Below are positions 24,717 through 33,768 of a DNA stretch of 64,000 nucleotides, piece after piece. Origin of the DNA: UBA10908 sp964608965 (GTDB taxonomy: Bacteria > Bacillota > Clostridia > Peptostreptococcales > Anaerovoracaceae); NCBI GenBank assembly GCA_964608965.1, contig CAZSPZ010000003.1, positions 48,925 to 112,924 on the forward strand, read 5' to 3'. The notes under the pieces were generated by a model. It was given only the letters and a program-made list of their open reading frames with translations. It had not been told where the DNA came from and made no database searches. A program made the translations under genes and the position numbers. Each line of letters begins with the position of its first letter. Positions within the stretch are counted from its first letter, which is position 1.

Positions 24717-24745
24717 TTAACATTTTAGTTTGCACAGTGTATAAT
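24717..24745 (+). promoter_or_regulatory. Promoter of the asd-mtnA-mtnK operon
   Basis: TTAACA (24717-24722) and TATAAT (24740-24745) are separated by 17 bases, with TG just before the -10 element. It lies about 60 bases ahead of asd. Confidence 0.75.
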
Positions 24746-24804
24746 ATTTTTCATATTATGTTTTGCAGCACTTGAATTATATACCCCAAAAGGAGGTGTC
24801 GTAA

Positions 24805-25806
24805 ATGAACAAAAAACCGAATTTAGCAGTAGTTGGAGCCACAGGTCTCGTAGGCACCACCTTTCTGAAGGTCCTGGAAGAAAGAGATTTCCCCTTTGAA
24901 AACCTCTATTTAATGGCCAGTTCCCATTCTGCCGGAAAAATTGTCAATTTTAAAGGAAAAGATTATGTGGTAGAAGAGCTTACGGAGCATTCCTTCGATA
25001 AACCGATTGACATTGCGCTCTTTTCCGCCGGTGGAAGCACCTCGGAAAAATTCGCACCCATCGCCGCAGCCCACGGCTGCACGGTAGTGGATAACAGCAG
25101 CGCATGGCGAATGGACCCGGAAGTTCCCCTCATTGTACCCGAAGTCAATCCGGGCGAAGTTAAAAAAGCAGCAAAAGGTATTATTGCCAATCCAAATTGC
25201 TCTACAATACAAGCTATGCTGCCGCTGAAAGTCCTCCACGATGCTTATAAAATTAAACGCATCGTATACTCCACGTATCAAGCGGTTTCCGGTGCCGGAA
25301 TCAAAGGATTGAACGATCTTAATCAAGGGTTGTTGGGCAATGATATCTGCTCAGCCTTCGCCCACCCTATCGCAGGGAACTGTATCCCGCACATCGATAA
25401 ATTTCTCGAAAACGGTTATACAAAAGAAGAAATGAAAATGGTCAACGAAACGCATAAAATATTAGGGGACCATTCCATTAAAATTACAGCGACAACCGTT
25501 CGCGTCCCTGTTCGCGGTTCCCACAGCGAGTCCATCAATCTGGAATTCGAAAAACCATACGAATTGGAAGAGGCCAAGAGATTATTGATGCAAATGCCCG
25601 GACTCATCGTAAAAGATGATCCCGAACATAATGTTTACCCTCTGGCCAGAGATGCAGAAGGTACAAACGAAGTATATGTCGGTCGTATTCGACGCGATTT
25701 CAGCGTGGAAAGCGGCATGAATCTTTGGTGTGTAGCCGATAATATACGAAAAGGTGCGGCCACGAATGCCGTTCAAATCGCCGAATTGTTGATAACAGAA
25801 GAATAA
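24805..25806 (+). CDS. asd: Aspartate-semialdehyde dehydrogenase
   Basis: The protein has 333 residues. It reduces aspartyl phosphate to the semialdehyde for lysine, threonine and methionine synthesis. It has the NADP-binding GATGLVGTTF (about 11-20), SAGGSTSEKFAP, the catalytic cysteine in NPNCSTIQ (about 131-138) and the late active-site histidine region (VPVRGSHSESI). AAAGGAGGTG precedes ATG at 24805. It leads an operon with two methylthioribose genes, which links methionine synthesis and salvage. Confidence 0.95.
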   Translation: MNKKPNLAVVGATGLVGTTFLKVLEERDFPFENLYLMASSHSAGKIVNFKGKDYVVEELTEHSFDKPIDIALFSAGGSTSEKFAPIAAAHGCTVVDNSSAWRMDPEVPLIVPEVNPGEVKKAAKGIIANPNCSTIQAMLPLKVLHDAYKIKRIVYSTYQAVSGAGIKGLNDLNQGLLGNDICSAFAHPIAGNCIPHIDKFLENGYTKEEMKMVNETHKILGDHSIKITATTVRVPVRGSHSESINLEFEKPYELEEAKRLLMQMPGLIVKDDPEHNVYPLARDAEGTNEVYVGRIRRDFSVESGMNLWCVADNIRKGAATNAVQIAELLITEE

Positions 25807-25820
25807 AGGAGAAAAAAAAT

Positions 25821-26852
25821 ATGCAAAGAGCAGATGAAGGTCTTGGTTTCATCATGAAATATGAAAACGTCGCTTGGTATCAAGATGGCGTTGTCCGAAT
25901 CTTAGACAGAAGAATCTACCCTATCCGGGTCGAATATGTAACTTGTAAAAAGCACGAAGAAGTCGCTCAGGCAATTGCAGACATGGTGACACAAAGCGGA
26001 GGCCCTTATACTGCCGCCGGTATGGGCATGGTGCTGGCGTGTTACGAATCGCGCAATATGGGGGAAAAAGAAAGAACTGAATTCCTGGAAAAGGCTTCTT
26101 ATACCCTTTCTCATGCCCGCCCTACCACTTCGGCAAAAATGCAGCGTTACACCGGAAGCGTTTTGGAAGCGGCAAAAAAGGCGATGGCGGAAAACGTGGA
26201 TGTGGTTGCCAAAGCGCAGGAACAGGCATTAAAAGATCTGAATGACCGCTATCATAAATTTGAGCCTGTAGGTGAAATCATCGCCTCTTTAATTCCAAAA
26301 AACGGGACAATTTTAACGCAGTGCTGGGCGGAAACAGATATCGCCATGACACTAAAAGCCTGCCGGAGAATGGGCAACAATATTAAAGTCATCTGTGCGG
26401 AAACGAGACCATATTTCCAGGGAGCAAGACTTACTGCAAGCTGTGCTTACGATATGGGATTCGATGTTACCGTCATCAGCGACAATATGCCGGCTTACAC
26501 AATGAAAACAAAGCACATTGATTTATTTACCTCTGCGGCAGACGTCATCAGCTGCGACGGACATGTCGTCAATAAAGTGGGCACGTTCCAAATTGCACTG
26601 GCCGCAAACTATTGGGGTATTCCCTATTATGCCACCGGCAATCCAAACCAATCGCACCCGACGATCGATACGGTTGTCATCGAAGAAAGAGACCCGGAAT
26701 TGACGCTGCATGCAATGGATATCAAATTAACGATGGACGGAGTAAAAGGTTATTACCCCGCTTTCGATATTACTCCTCCCGAGCTTATTACGGGAATAGC
26801 CACCGATAAAGGACTGATGAAACCTACTGAATTGAAAGATTATTTTAAGTAA
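25821..26852 (+). CDS. mtnA: Methylthioribose-1-phosphate isomerase-like protein
   Basis: This 343-residue member of the eIF2B alpha/beta/delta-MtnA family would convert 5-methylthioribose-1-phosphate to the ribulose form. The segments ILTQCWAETDIA (catalytic Cys region, about residue 168), GARLTAS, and AADVISCDGHVVNKVGTFQI (catalytic Asp and the NK-GT motif) match MtnA by eye. The overall sequence is divergent from Bacillus MtnA, so a related aldose-phosphate isomerase is possible. Adjacency to mtnK strongly supports the salvage role. AAAGGAGA lies ahead of ATG at 25821. Confidence 0.82.
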   Translation: MQRADEGLGFIMKYENVAWYQDGVVRILDRRIYPIRVEYVTCKKHEEVAQAIADMVTQSGGPYTAAGMGMVLACYESRNMGEKERTEFLEKASYTLSHARPTTSAKMQRYTGSVLEAAKKAMAENVDVVAKAQEQALKDLNDRYHKFEPVGEIIASLIPKNGTILTQCWAETDIAMTLKACRRMGNNIKVICAETRPYFQGARLTASCAYDMGFDVTVISDNMPAYTMKTKHIDLFTSAADVISCDGHVVNKVGTFQIALAANYWGIPYYATGNPNQSHPTIDTVVIEERDPELTLHAMDIKLTMDGVKGYYPAFDITPPELITGIATDKGLMKPTELKDYFK

Positions 26853-26866
26853 CTGGAGGATATAAT

Positions 26867-28054
26867 ATGTATACGAATCAAACGATTATCCCTTATGCTG
26901 TAAGCAAGATGCCGGAATATTTTCCGTGCGGAGCAAAATTATCTGCCGAAGAAATCGGAGACGGAAACATTAACTACGTTTATAGAATAAAAGATGAAGG
27001 CACAGGAAAATCCGTCATTGTAAAACACGCAGAAAACGAGATTCGTGTTTATAAAAGCCGTTTTGTCGGAACGGACAGAAATCGTATCGAATGCGAAGTT
27101 TTGGAATTCGAACACAGATTGGCCCCCGAATATGTGCCGGAAGTCTATTTGTATGACGAAGAGAATAAAAACATCTTTATGCAAGACATGAAGGGCTTTG
27201 AGAATATGCGCTACGAACTGTGTGCGCATAAAACATTCCCTAATGTTGCCGAACACGTTGCGGATTTTTGCGCGAAGATCATGATAAACACTACAGACAT
27301 GGTGCTGGGCGCCATGGATAAAAAAGAACTTGTCAAGCGCTATACCAATGTGTACCCTTGCGAAATAACCGAACGTCATGTTTTGACAGAACCATATCAA
27401 GATCTGGAGGAAAACGGTGTTTGCGCGGCGAACGATCAATTTATGAGAGAGATGATCTATAACAATCAAGAACTTAAAGCAAAAGTGGGAATATTAAAAG
27501 ATATATTCCAGACAAAAGCTCAAGCCTTGATTCATGGAGATCTCCATACAGGGTCAATTTTCGTGACACCGGAAAAAACTTGCATCCTTGATCCTGAATT
27601 TGCTTTTTACGGGCCAATTGGCTACGACATCGGCAATTTCATCGCGAACATGATTTTCGCGTATGCCAATGCTGTGGTTACGATGGAAGAAGGAAAAGAA
27701 AAGCATCTCTATATTGAATGGGTAATGGATACAATCAAGTCGTTTACCGATCTTTTCGCCGAGAAATCTCTAAAAATTATGCAGGAAAAATCTAAAGATT
27801 TCATGATGCAATCAGATGAATTTTACAGCTTGTACATGAAAGATATATTAAAAGACACTGCCGCTTATGCCGGAACTGAATTGGTAAGAAGAATTGTGGG
27901 TTCTTCAGGTGTAAAGGATATCAAATCCATCGAAGACGAAAACGCAAAAGCCAAAGCGGAAAAACTCTGCCTGGATGCCGGGATTCATTTCATCATGAAC
28001 CAGGAAGCTTTCCAATCAGGTAAAGCGTATACTGATTTCATAAAAACACTGTAA
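26867..28054 (+). CDS. mtnK: 5-Methylthioribose kinase
   Basis: The protein has 395 residues with a choline/aminoglycoside-kinase fold. It phosphorylates methylthioribose at C1 in the cytoplasm. It has the glycine-loop IGDGNINYVYRI (about 31-42), VIVKHAEN, the catalytic loop LIHGDLHTGSIF (about 223-234) and DPEFAFYGPIGYDIGNF (metal binding and DF-type motif). GGAGG precedes ATG at 26867, 15 bases after mtnA. The genes for making methylthioribose (mtnN) and for steps after MtnA are not in the window. Confidence 0.93.
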   Translation: MYTNQTIIPYAVSKMPEYFPCGAKLSAEEIGDGNINYVYRIKDEGTGKSVIVKHAENEIRVYKSRFVGTDRNRIECEVLEFEHRLAPEYVPEVYLYDEENKNIFMQDMKGFENMRYELCAHKTFPNVAEHVADFCAKIMINTTDMVLGAMDKKELVKRYTNVYPCEITERHVLTEPYQDLEENGVCAANDQFMREMIYNNQELKAKVGILKDIFQTKAQALIHGDLHTGSIFVTPEKTCILDPEFAFYGPIGYDIGNFIANMIFAYANAVVTMEEGKEKHLYIEWVMDTIKSFTDLFAEKSLKIMQEKSKDFMMQSDEFYSLYMKDILKDTAAYAGTELVRRIVGSSGVKDIKSIEDENAKAKAEKLCLDAGIHFIMNQEAFQSGKAYTDFIKTL

Positions 28055-28088
28055 ATATGAAGCAGACCTTTCAAACGGTCTCTATAGA

Positions 28089-28115
28089 AAAAGGACAGAT
28101 GCCATCTGTCCTTTT
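28089..28115. terminator. Bidirectional terminator between mtnK and coaE
   Basis: A 13-base inverted repeat (AAAAGGACAGATG/CATCTGTCCTTTT) has A and T tracts on both sides, so it can end both convergent operons. Confidence 0.85.
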
Positions 28116-28145
28116 ATATTTGGATGAATTCTCTATTTCTCTGGG

Positions 28146-28736
28146 TTAAAGATATCCGATTGCCGACTCCACTTGCTTGCGCAGCTGTTCTTCCGTCCCG
28201 GAGTTATCCAACACCACATCAGATAATGCGATTTTATTTTCATCTGACATTTGAAGGCGCATTCGGGCTAACACTTCTTCCCTTCTGCTCTTATCTCTGT
28301 TGACCACCCTTGAAAGCCGGACTTTTTCGGGAGCGGTAATCAGCCACACTTCGTCTGTATACCGATTCCATCCCGCTTCAAAAAGCATAGGCACATCAAA
28401 AAAACAAACTTTTACTTCTCCGGCTAACCGCATACGATTAAAACGTTCCAACGCGTTGACTAAAATTGCGGTCTGCACCAATTCATTTAAACGACGAATA
28501 CCATTTTGCGTCGCAAAAGCAAGATCTGCCAGTTTTTTACGATCCAGCGTCCCATTTTCGCATATGATGCCGATACCGAATTCTTTTACCAAAAGCCGCA
28601 ACAGCGGCGAGCCAGTTTTGCAGACTTCTCTTGATATTTCATCCGCATCGACTATCACGTAGCCCATTTTTTTTAAAATCTCGGAAACTGTACTTTTTCC
28701 AGAACCGATTCCGCCTGTAAGTCCTATGATCTTCAA
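28146..28736 (-). CDS. coaE: Dephospho-CoA kinase
   Basis: The protein has 196 residues. It carries out the last step of coenzyme A synthesis. It has the P-loop GLTGGIGSGKSTVSEIL (about 5-21), the VDADEISREVC segment (CoA-binding Asp) and the VNRDKSRREEVLARMRLQ lid region. It lies 10 bases after polA, a common pairing in Firmicutes. Confidence 0.95.
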   Translation of the reverse strand: MKIIGLTGGIGSGKSTVSEILKKMGYVIVDADEISREVCKTGSPLLRLLVKEFGIGIICENGTLDRKKLADLAFATQNGIRRLNELVQTAILVNALERFNRMRLAGEVKVCFFDVPMLFEAGWNRYTDEVWLITAPEKVRLSRVVNRDKSRREEVLARMRLQMSDENKIALSDVVLDNSGTEEQLRKQVESAIGYL

Positions 28737-28746
28737 TTGTATTCTC

Positions 28747-31443
28747 CTACTTCAAAAGATACCAATTTTCACCTTCGTTAAGTGATACTTCCAATTTCAC
28801 TCGCAGTTGTGCCGCATTTTGCATACAATCCACGAGTAATTTTTTGACACTTTCCGTTTCGCTTTGATGCGCTTGAATGATAAGTTCATCGTGAATCTGA
28901 AGGATAAGCGATGATTTCGGGCATTGTTGACGCAGTGCTTCGTACACTTTGACCATTGCAATTTTAATAATATCTGCGGCTGTCCCCTGAATCGGACTGT
29001 TCATAGCCAAGCGTTCTCCCTGCTGTCGAACGAGGTACGCTGCCGCCTTGATTTCCGGAATGGAACGCTTGCGGCCAAACAACGTGCGCACGGAGCCTTC
29101 TTCTCTGGCGGTTTTAATCGAATCATCCATGAACTGCTTTACCGCTTTATATTTCAGAAAATATTCACTGATGTAATGTTCAGCTTCTTTTCTTGTGATC
29201 GTCAGCTCGTTGGATAGACCAAAACCACTCATACCATATATTACACCAAAATTAACCACTTTTGCATTCGATCTCATCGCATCCGTCACTTCGCTTTCCG
29301 GTACGCCGAAAACTTTGGAAGCAGTAATTTTATGTATATCCAACCCTTGATTAAAGGCGTCGATCAAAGAAGAATCTGCGGACATATGGGCAAGGACTCT
29401 TAACTCTATTTGAGAATAATCAGCTCCGACTAAAGTATACTCGTCACTTTCAACGACGAAGGCCTTGCGGAGCTGCCTGCCAAACTCTTGCTTGATCGGT
29501 ATGTTCTGTAAATTTGGTTCGGTGCAGCTTATTCTGCCTGTAGCCGCGACTGCCTGTTGAAAATGTGCGTGGATTTTACCGTTTTCGTCAATCAATGGAA
29601 GCATTCCTTCCACATAGGTGCTGTTTAGTTTTGCCAAAGTTCTGTATTCAAGAATTTTGGCAACGATAGGATATTCCTCGGACAGCCTGTCGAGCACTTC
29701 GACGTTGGTCGCATATCCCCTTTGGGTTTTCTTTGCGCCGGGCAGATTCAATTTTTCAAAAAGTACAATGCCCAGTTGTTGAGGAGAATTAATATTAAAT
29801 TCCTCCCCTGCAAGGCTGTAAATCTCTGTTTTCAGGCTTGAAATATTTTCTTTGAGACCTTTCCCGAACCGGATCAGTTCCTCTTTGTCTGTTTTAAAAC
29901 CTTGATGTTCCATATCGGCAAGGACTTTACACAACGGGAATTCAATTTCATATAATACTTGAGTGAGTTCTTCTTTTTCAACTCTTTGCTCGAGAACTTT
30001 TTTCAGCTGAAGAATAAGCGACAGTTTCTTGCCTATACTTGATAAATCAGCCGGCTTCATATCAGAAAAAAGATCCAGCTGCGCTTCCGTCGCGGAACGT
30101 TCTTCCAGATCGACATGGAAAGTTTCGTACAGCGAAGCCTGCAGGTTCATTGCTTTAACGCTCGGCGATAACACATATTGTGCCATTGCGCAGTCGAAGG
30201 CTGTATACATGTTGCTTAAATCCATGTGCCAAGAAGAAAGGACATAATAAGAACGCTGAAGATTAAATCCAGTCAGCCCGATTTTTTTGCCGGATATAGT
30301 TTTATCGAGCAAACCCTTGAAGTCGTCGATTCCGGTTATAAAGGCACAATCTCCGTCTGCAAAAATTTCCAGGCCTTCCAGCGAAGGTTGGCCCTTGTGA
30401 TTGTCATCGCTTCGAATATCGATGACAATAGTCTCGGCAAAAGGTAATTTCTCAAGGAATTTTTCGGCTTCCGATGGATCGTTGATCAATCTTGCATGGA
30501 AAAAGTCGTCAGATGTTTCGGATGCATCCTCTCTGCCTGCAGTTGACGCATCGGTTGCGCCACTGTTTCTTTCCTGCTGCATCAGTTTATTCATATGCGT
30601 TTTAAACTCTAACCTGCTGTAAAGTTCAATTAATTTCGCTGTATCCGGCGATTTAATGCGACAGTCTTCGATCGAAAAATGAAAAGGAACATCTGTGAAT
30701 ATTGTCGCCAGGCGTTTGCTCATCAAAGCGATTTGGGCATTTTCTTTAATTTTTTCTCTCAGCTTTTCGTTTTGCATCGTATCGATGTTCTGCAATAAGT
30801 TTTCGATGCTGCCGAATTCCATAATCAGTTTAATGGCAGTCTTTTCGCCTACACCGGGAATGCCCGGTATGTTGTCCGACGGATCTCCCCTCAACCCTTT
30901 ATAATCAATAAACTGTTCATGATCAAACCCGTATTCGGCCTTCATCGCGTTGTCGTCGTAGAGTGCGAACTCGGATATACCTTTCTTCGTGATAATGACA
31001 CTTGTCTTATCTGTGGCAAGCTGCAAGGCATCCCTGTCTCCGGTAATGACCAAAGCAGGCAAACCCGCTTCTTCGGAGCGCTTGGCAGCCGTTCCGATAA
31101 TATCGTCCGCTTCGTATCCGTCTACTTCGTACATGTTTATATTCATGGCAGACAAAACATCTTTCAAAATAGGAAGCTGCATCGCAAGTTCCGGAGGCAT
31201 TTTACTTCTTCCGGCTTTATATTCTTCGTATTCATGATGCCTGAAAGTCGGAGCTTTCCTGTCCCAGGCCACCAACATATGCGTAGGTTCGTAATCGTTT
31301 CGGATTTTTTGAAGCATACTTAAAAAGCCGTACACCCCTTGTGTGTACAAGCCGTCTTTCGTCATCATCGGCCTTTGTATCGCATAATAGGCGCGATTTA
31401 CAAGACTGTTTCCGTCAATAATTACAATTCGCTCTTTAACCAA
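28747..31443 (-). CDS. polA: DNA polymerase I
   Basis: The protein has 898 residues. The order is a 5'-nuclease domain (VIIDGNSLVNRAYY, DGYEADDIIGT, YKGLRGDPSDNIPGIPGVGEKTA), a 3'-5' exonuclease-fold domain, and the polymerase domain with motif A (VGADYSQIELRVLAH), motif B (RSNAKVVNFGVIYGMS) and motif C (LQIHDELI). In the exonuclease domain the usual D-x-E of motif I reads VIDIR, so proofreading is probably lost, as in several Gram-positive enzymes. The start is TTG at 31443 with CAGGAG 7 bases ahead; it lies inside the 3' end of the anti-sigma gene. Confidence 0.96.
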   Translation of the reverse strand: MVKERIVIIDGNSLVNRAYYAIQRPMMTKDGLYTQGVYGFLSMLQKIRNDYEPTHMLVAWDRKAPTFRHHEYEEYKAGRSKMPPELAMQLPILKDVLSAMNINMYEVDGYEADDIIGTAAKRSEEAGLPALVITGDRDALQLATDKTSVIITKKGISEFALYDDNAMKAEYGFDHEQFIDYKGLRGDPSDNIPGIPGVGEKTAIKLIMEFGSIENLLQNIDTMQNEKLREKIKENAQIALMSKRLATIFTDVPFHFSIEDCRIKSPDTAKLIELYSRLEFKTHMNKLMQQERNSGATDASTAGREDASETSDDFFHARLINDPSEAEKFLEKLPFAETIVIDIRSDDNHKGQPSLEGLEIFADGDCAFITGIDDFKGLLDKTISGKKIGLTGFNLQRSYYVLSSWHMDLSNMYTAFDCAMAQYVLSPSVKAMNLQASLYETFHVDLEERSATEAQLDLFSDMKPADLSSIGKKLSLILQLKKVLEQRVEKEELTQVLYEIEFPLCKVLADMEHQGFKTDKEELIRFGKGLKENISSLKTEIYSLAGEEFNINSPQQLGIVLFEKLNLPGAKKTQRGYATNVEVLDRLSEEYPIVAKILEYRTLAKLNSTYVEGMLPLIDENGKIHAHFQQAVAATGRISCTEPNLQNIPIKQEFGRQLRKAFVVESDEYTLVGADYSQIELRVLAHMSADSSLIDAFNQGLDIHKITASKVFGVPESEVTDAMRSNAKVVNFGVIYGMSGFGLSNELTITRKEAEHYISEYFLKYKAVKQFMDDSIKTAREEGSVRTLFGRKRSIPEIKAAAYLVRQQGERLAMNSPIQGTAADIIKIAMVKVYEALRQQCPKSSLILQIHDELIIQAHQSETESVKKLLVDCMQNAAQLRVKLEVSLNEGENWYLLK

Positions 31444-32162
31444 TTAAAACTCCTGACATTCGATAAAAGAAGGTAATCGGCAGAATTTTCCAAAGTTTTG
31501 ACTGTATGTGTTTCATCTTCGTAAAAGTATAACACAAATGTGGTGCTTCCGTCTTCTTCCTGGAAATAATCCAGCACTTCGTATCCATACCCCAGATCCA
31601 TGTCTTCCACTTCGGCAGCAAAATTCGCATCTTCCATCGCCATATCAAACAATTCGAATCGTTTTTCGCCTAAACCGTATTGATATTGAAGTTCGTCGTC
31701 AGCGATACCTTCCGCTCTGACAACGTCCTGGCTTCTTAATGTTTCCTCTTCTTGCGTTTCATTGACGTCTGCATCCATCACAGACGGATCTTCCACCCCT
31801 GCTGTCATCAAACTTTTATCCTTTATGCTGTCTTCCGTTTCGCCGTTAAAAGCCAGAAGCGACCCAGCGCATACGACAAAAACAGCAGCAACGCTCATCC
31901 ATTGCCGCGCTCTTTTTTTAGCTTTTCGCTTTTCGCCGGTTTTCATGATGGATTTTATATCGAGCGATAGTGCTTTAGGAGTTTCCATCGAGGGAATTTC
32001 CGCCATCAGAGCCGATACTTTTACAAAGGCATCATAATGATCGGAGCAATCTTTGCAGCCGTTTAAGTGAGCTCGGACTGCTTCGCGCAGTTCCTCTGTC
32101 AAATTTCCGTCCAGATAATCCGTAAATAATGCTATGCAATTTTCACAATGAATGGTTTGCAT
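31422..32162 (-). CDS. Anti-sigma factor with zinc-finger N-terminus
   Basis: This 246-residue protein has an N-terminal anti-sigma zinc domain (HCENC at 5-9, then AHLNGCKDCS with H-x3-C-x2-C). A cytoplasmic basic stretch, one membrane helix (about 88-106: SVAAVFVVCAGSLLAF) and an acidic extracytoplasmic domain (about 107-246) follow. It should hold the adjacent ECF sigma factor at the membrane until a signal arrives. The outer domain is not a recognised family. Its 3' end overlaps the polA start by 22 bases, so polA translation is coupled to it. Confidence 0.85.
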   Translation of the reverse strand: MQTIHCENCIALFTDYLDGNLTEELREAVRAHLNGCKDCSDHYDAFVKVSALMAEIPSMETPKALSLDIKSIMKTGEKRKAKKRARQWMSVAAVFVVCAGSLLAFNGETEDSIKDKSLMTAGVEDPSVMDADVNETQEEETLRSQDVVRAEGIADDELQYQYGLGEKRFELFDMAMEDANFAAEVEDMDLGYGYEVLDYFQEEDGSTTFVLYFYEDETHTVKTLENSADYLLLSNVRSFNWLKSEL

Positions 32163-32191
32163 GAAGTTCCCTCTTTTTCTGTTTTCACCGT

Positions 32192-32779
32192 TTAGACGAA
32201 AAAGTCAGAATTTTGTTCCACAAGAATGTCTCGCAGATGTAATTTTGCTCTGCTGATTCTTGATTTAACAGTACCTTCTGATATTTGAAGGATTTCTGCG
32301 ATTTCCGAATAGGAGCAGCTGTTGTATTCGCGAAGAATTAAGACATCCTTTTGATCTTCAGGTAATTGATCTAAAGCCAAAGACAATAATTCGGCCCTTT
32401 CTTTGGAAAGCAAGGAAGCTTCCGGAGAAGGATCGCTGTCGATGATATCTATGCACGTGTCGTTTTCGCCCGTCGAGGAAAGACTGTCCGTGCGTGTGTT
32501 TGCCATTTTATTTTTTCGGATTGCATCGTAGCAACAATTGATCAGAATTCTTAAGAACCAGGTTTCAAAGCTGCTTTTATATGAGAATGTATCCAAATTG
32601 ACATAGAGTTTAACAAATGCTTCCTGCAAGACATCCAGCGTGTCTGCTTCGTTTTTCATGTACCGAAAAGCCAGTGCATACGCTTTGTTTTGACACGACA
32701 AAACAAGGGTTTCGAACGCTTCTTCGCTCCCTCGTTTCGCTTTTTCTATCAATTGTCGCTGAACAAAGTCTATGGTCAT
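32192..32779 (-). CDS. ECF-type RNA polymerase sigma factor
   Basis: This 195-residue protein has sigma region 2 (ADTLDVLQEAFVKLYVNL, SFETWFLRILINCCYDAIRK) and region 4 (LPEDQKDVLILREYNSCSYSEIAEILQISEGTVKSRISRA, in segments), joined by an acidic linker. It belongs to the SigW/RpoE-like group. It lies 29 bases ahead of its likely membrane anti-sigma partner. Its target promoters are not visible in the window. Confidence 0.92.
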   Translation of the reverse strand: MTIDFVQRQLIEKAKRGSEEAFETLVLSCQNKAYALAFRYMKNEADTLDVLQEAFVKLYVNLDTFSYKSSFETWFLRILINCCYDAIRKNKMANTRTDSLSSTGENDTCIDIIDSDPSPEASLLSKERAELLSLALDQLPEDQKDVLILREYNSCSYSEIAEILQISEGTVKSRISRAKLHLRDILVEQNSDFFV

Positions 32780-32791
32780 ACCGAATTTTTC

Positions 32792-33757
32792 TCAAATAAA
32801 ATCAGATGCAGCTTTTAATCCGAATGCCGGCTGGGCCGCAAGCACTGCTCTGTTAATAGCTCTTGCAACAACTTCCTGCGCCAGCACACCTACTGCCAAT
32901 GGATCCGCCGACACCTCGCCGAAGGACATCGTAAAGATTGAATCCCCGTCGTACATCGTATGAACGGGACGTATCACATCAGAATAGCCGTTGTGGGATA
33001 TTGACGCCAATTTATTTGCTTGGACTTTCGTTAGAATGGCATTGGTTAGAATGCACCCTATCGTTGTATTTCCTTTGAATACGTCTTTATGTGTGTCGTA
33101 GGAATCAAGAATAAAGCGATTCGTCGAAGCAATTGTCATTTTATCTTCTGAAAGCACGCCTGCCAGAGGTTTACGACTTTCCAGATCGACAATGTCTCCG
33201 AAAGCATTCACGGCGACAATGGCGCCCACTTTCAGTTCTCCTGCCTGCAAGGCATAAAAGCCTATTCCTGACTTCATCATACGGTCTGTGCCCATATATT
33301 TTCCGACGGTGGCGCCTGTTCCAGCCCCGAAATTTCCCTCTTCCAAAATTCCGCCGCCGAACGCGTTGACACAAGCTTCGTATCCCATCGCTGCATCCGG
33401 ACGGATGGCAGGATCCCCGACGATAAGGTCGAATAATGAAGCGCCGCAAACAATCGGCACCACACCAAGGCCAACATCGAAGCCGATTTTTCGCTCTTCC
33501 AAAAATCGCATGGCACCGCTGGCGGAATCTAAGCCAAAGGCACTACCGCCTGAAAGCATAACACCGAATATGGATTCTACCATATTGACCGGCCGCAGAA
33601 GATCGGTTTCTCTTGTGGCCGGGCCGCCGCCCCGTACATCCACTCCGCCGACCGCTCCGGTTGGCGCCAATATTACGGTACATCCTGTTCCGGCCTTAAA
33701 ATCCTGAGCATGACCGATCCGCACATCACCGATGGTTCTGATGTCTATAGCATTCAT
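32792..33757 (-). CDS. P1 (DmpA) family N-terminal-nucleophile peptidase
   Basis: This 321-residue protein resembles DmpA/S58 aminopeptidases: the start (GDVRIGHAQDFKAGTGCTVIL), RGGGPATRETDLL, LSGGSAFGLDSASGAM and the self-processing site region GNTTIGCILTNA, in which the first Thr after Asn would become the nucleophile. Such enzymes cleave small N-terminal amino-acid amides or beta-peptides. It has no signal peptide. It lies 11 bases after the cyclodeaminase-like gene, and the substrate is unknown. Confidence 0.86.
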   Translation of the reverse strand: MNAIDIRTIGDVRIGHAQDFKAGTGCTVILAPTGAVGGVDVRGGGPATRETDLLRPVNMVESIFGVMLSGGSAFGLDSASGAMRFLEERKIGFDVGLGVVPIVCGASLFDLIVGDPAIRPDAAMGYEACVNAFGGGILEEGNFGAGTGATVGKYMGTDRMMKSGIGFYALQAGELKVGAIVAVNAFGDIVDLESRKPLAGVLSEDKMTIASTNRFILDSYDTHKDVFKGNTTIGCILTNAILTKVQANKLASISHNGYSDVIRPVHTMYDGDSIFTMSFGEVSADPLAVGVLAQEVVARAINRAVLAAQPAFGLKAASDFI

Positions 33758-33768
33758 TGCTTTCTCCT

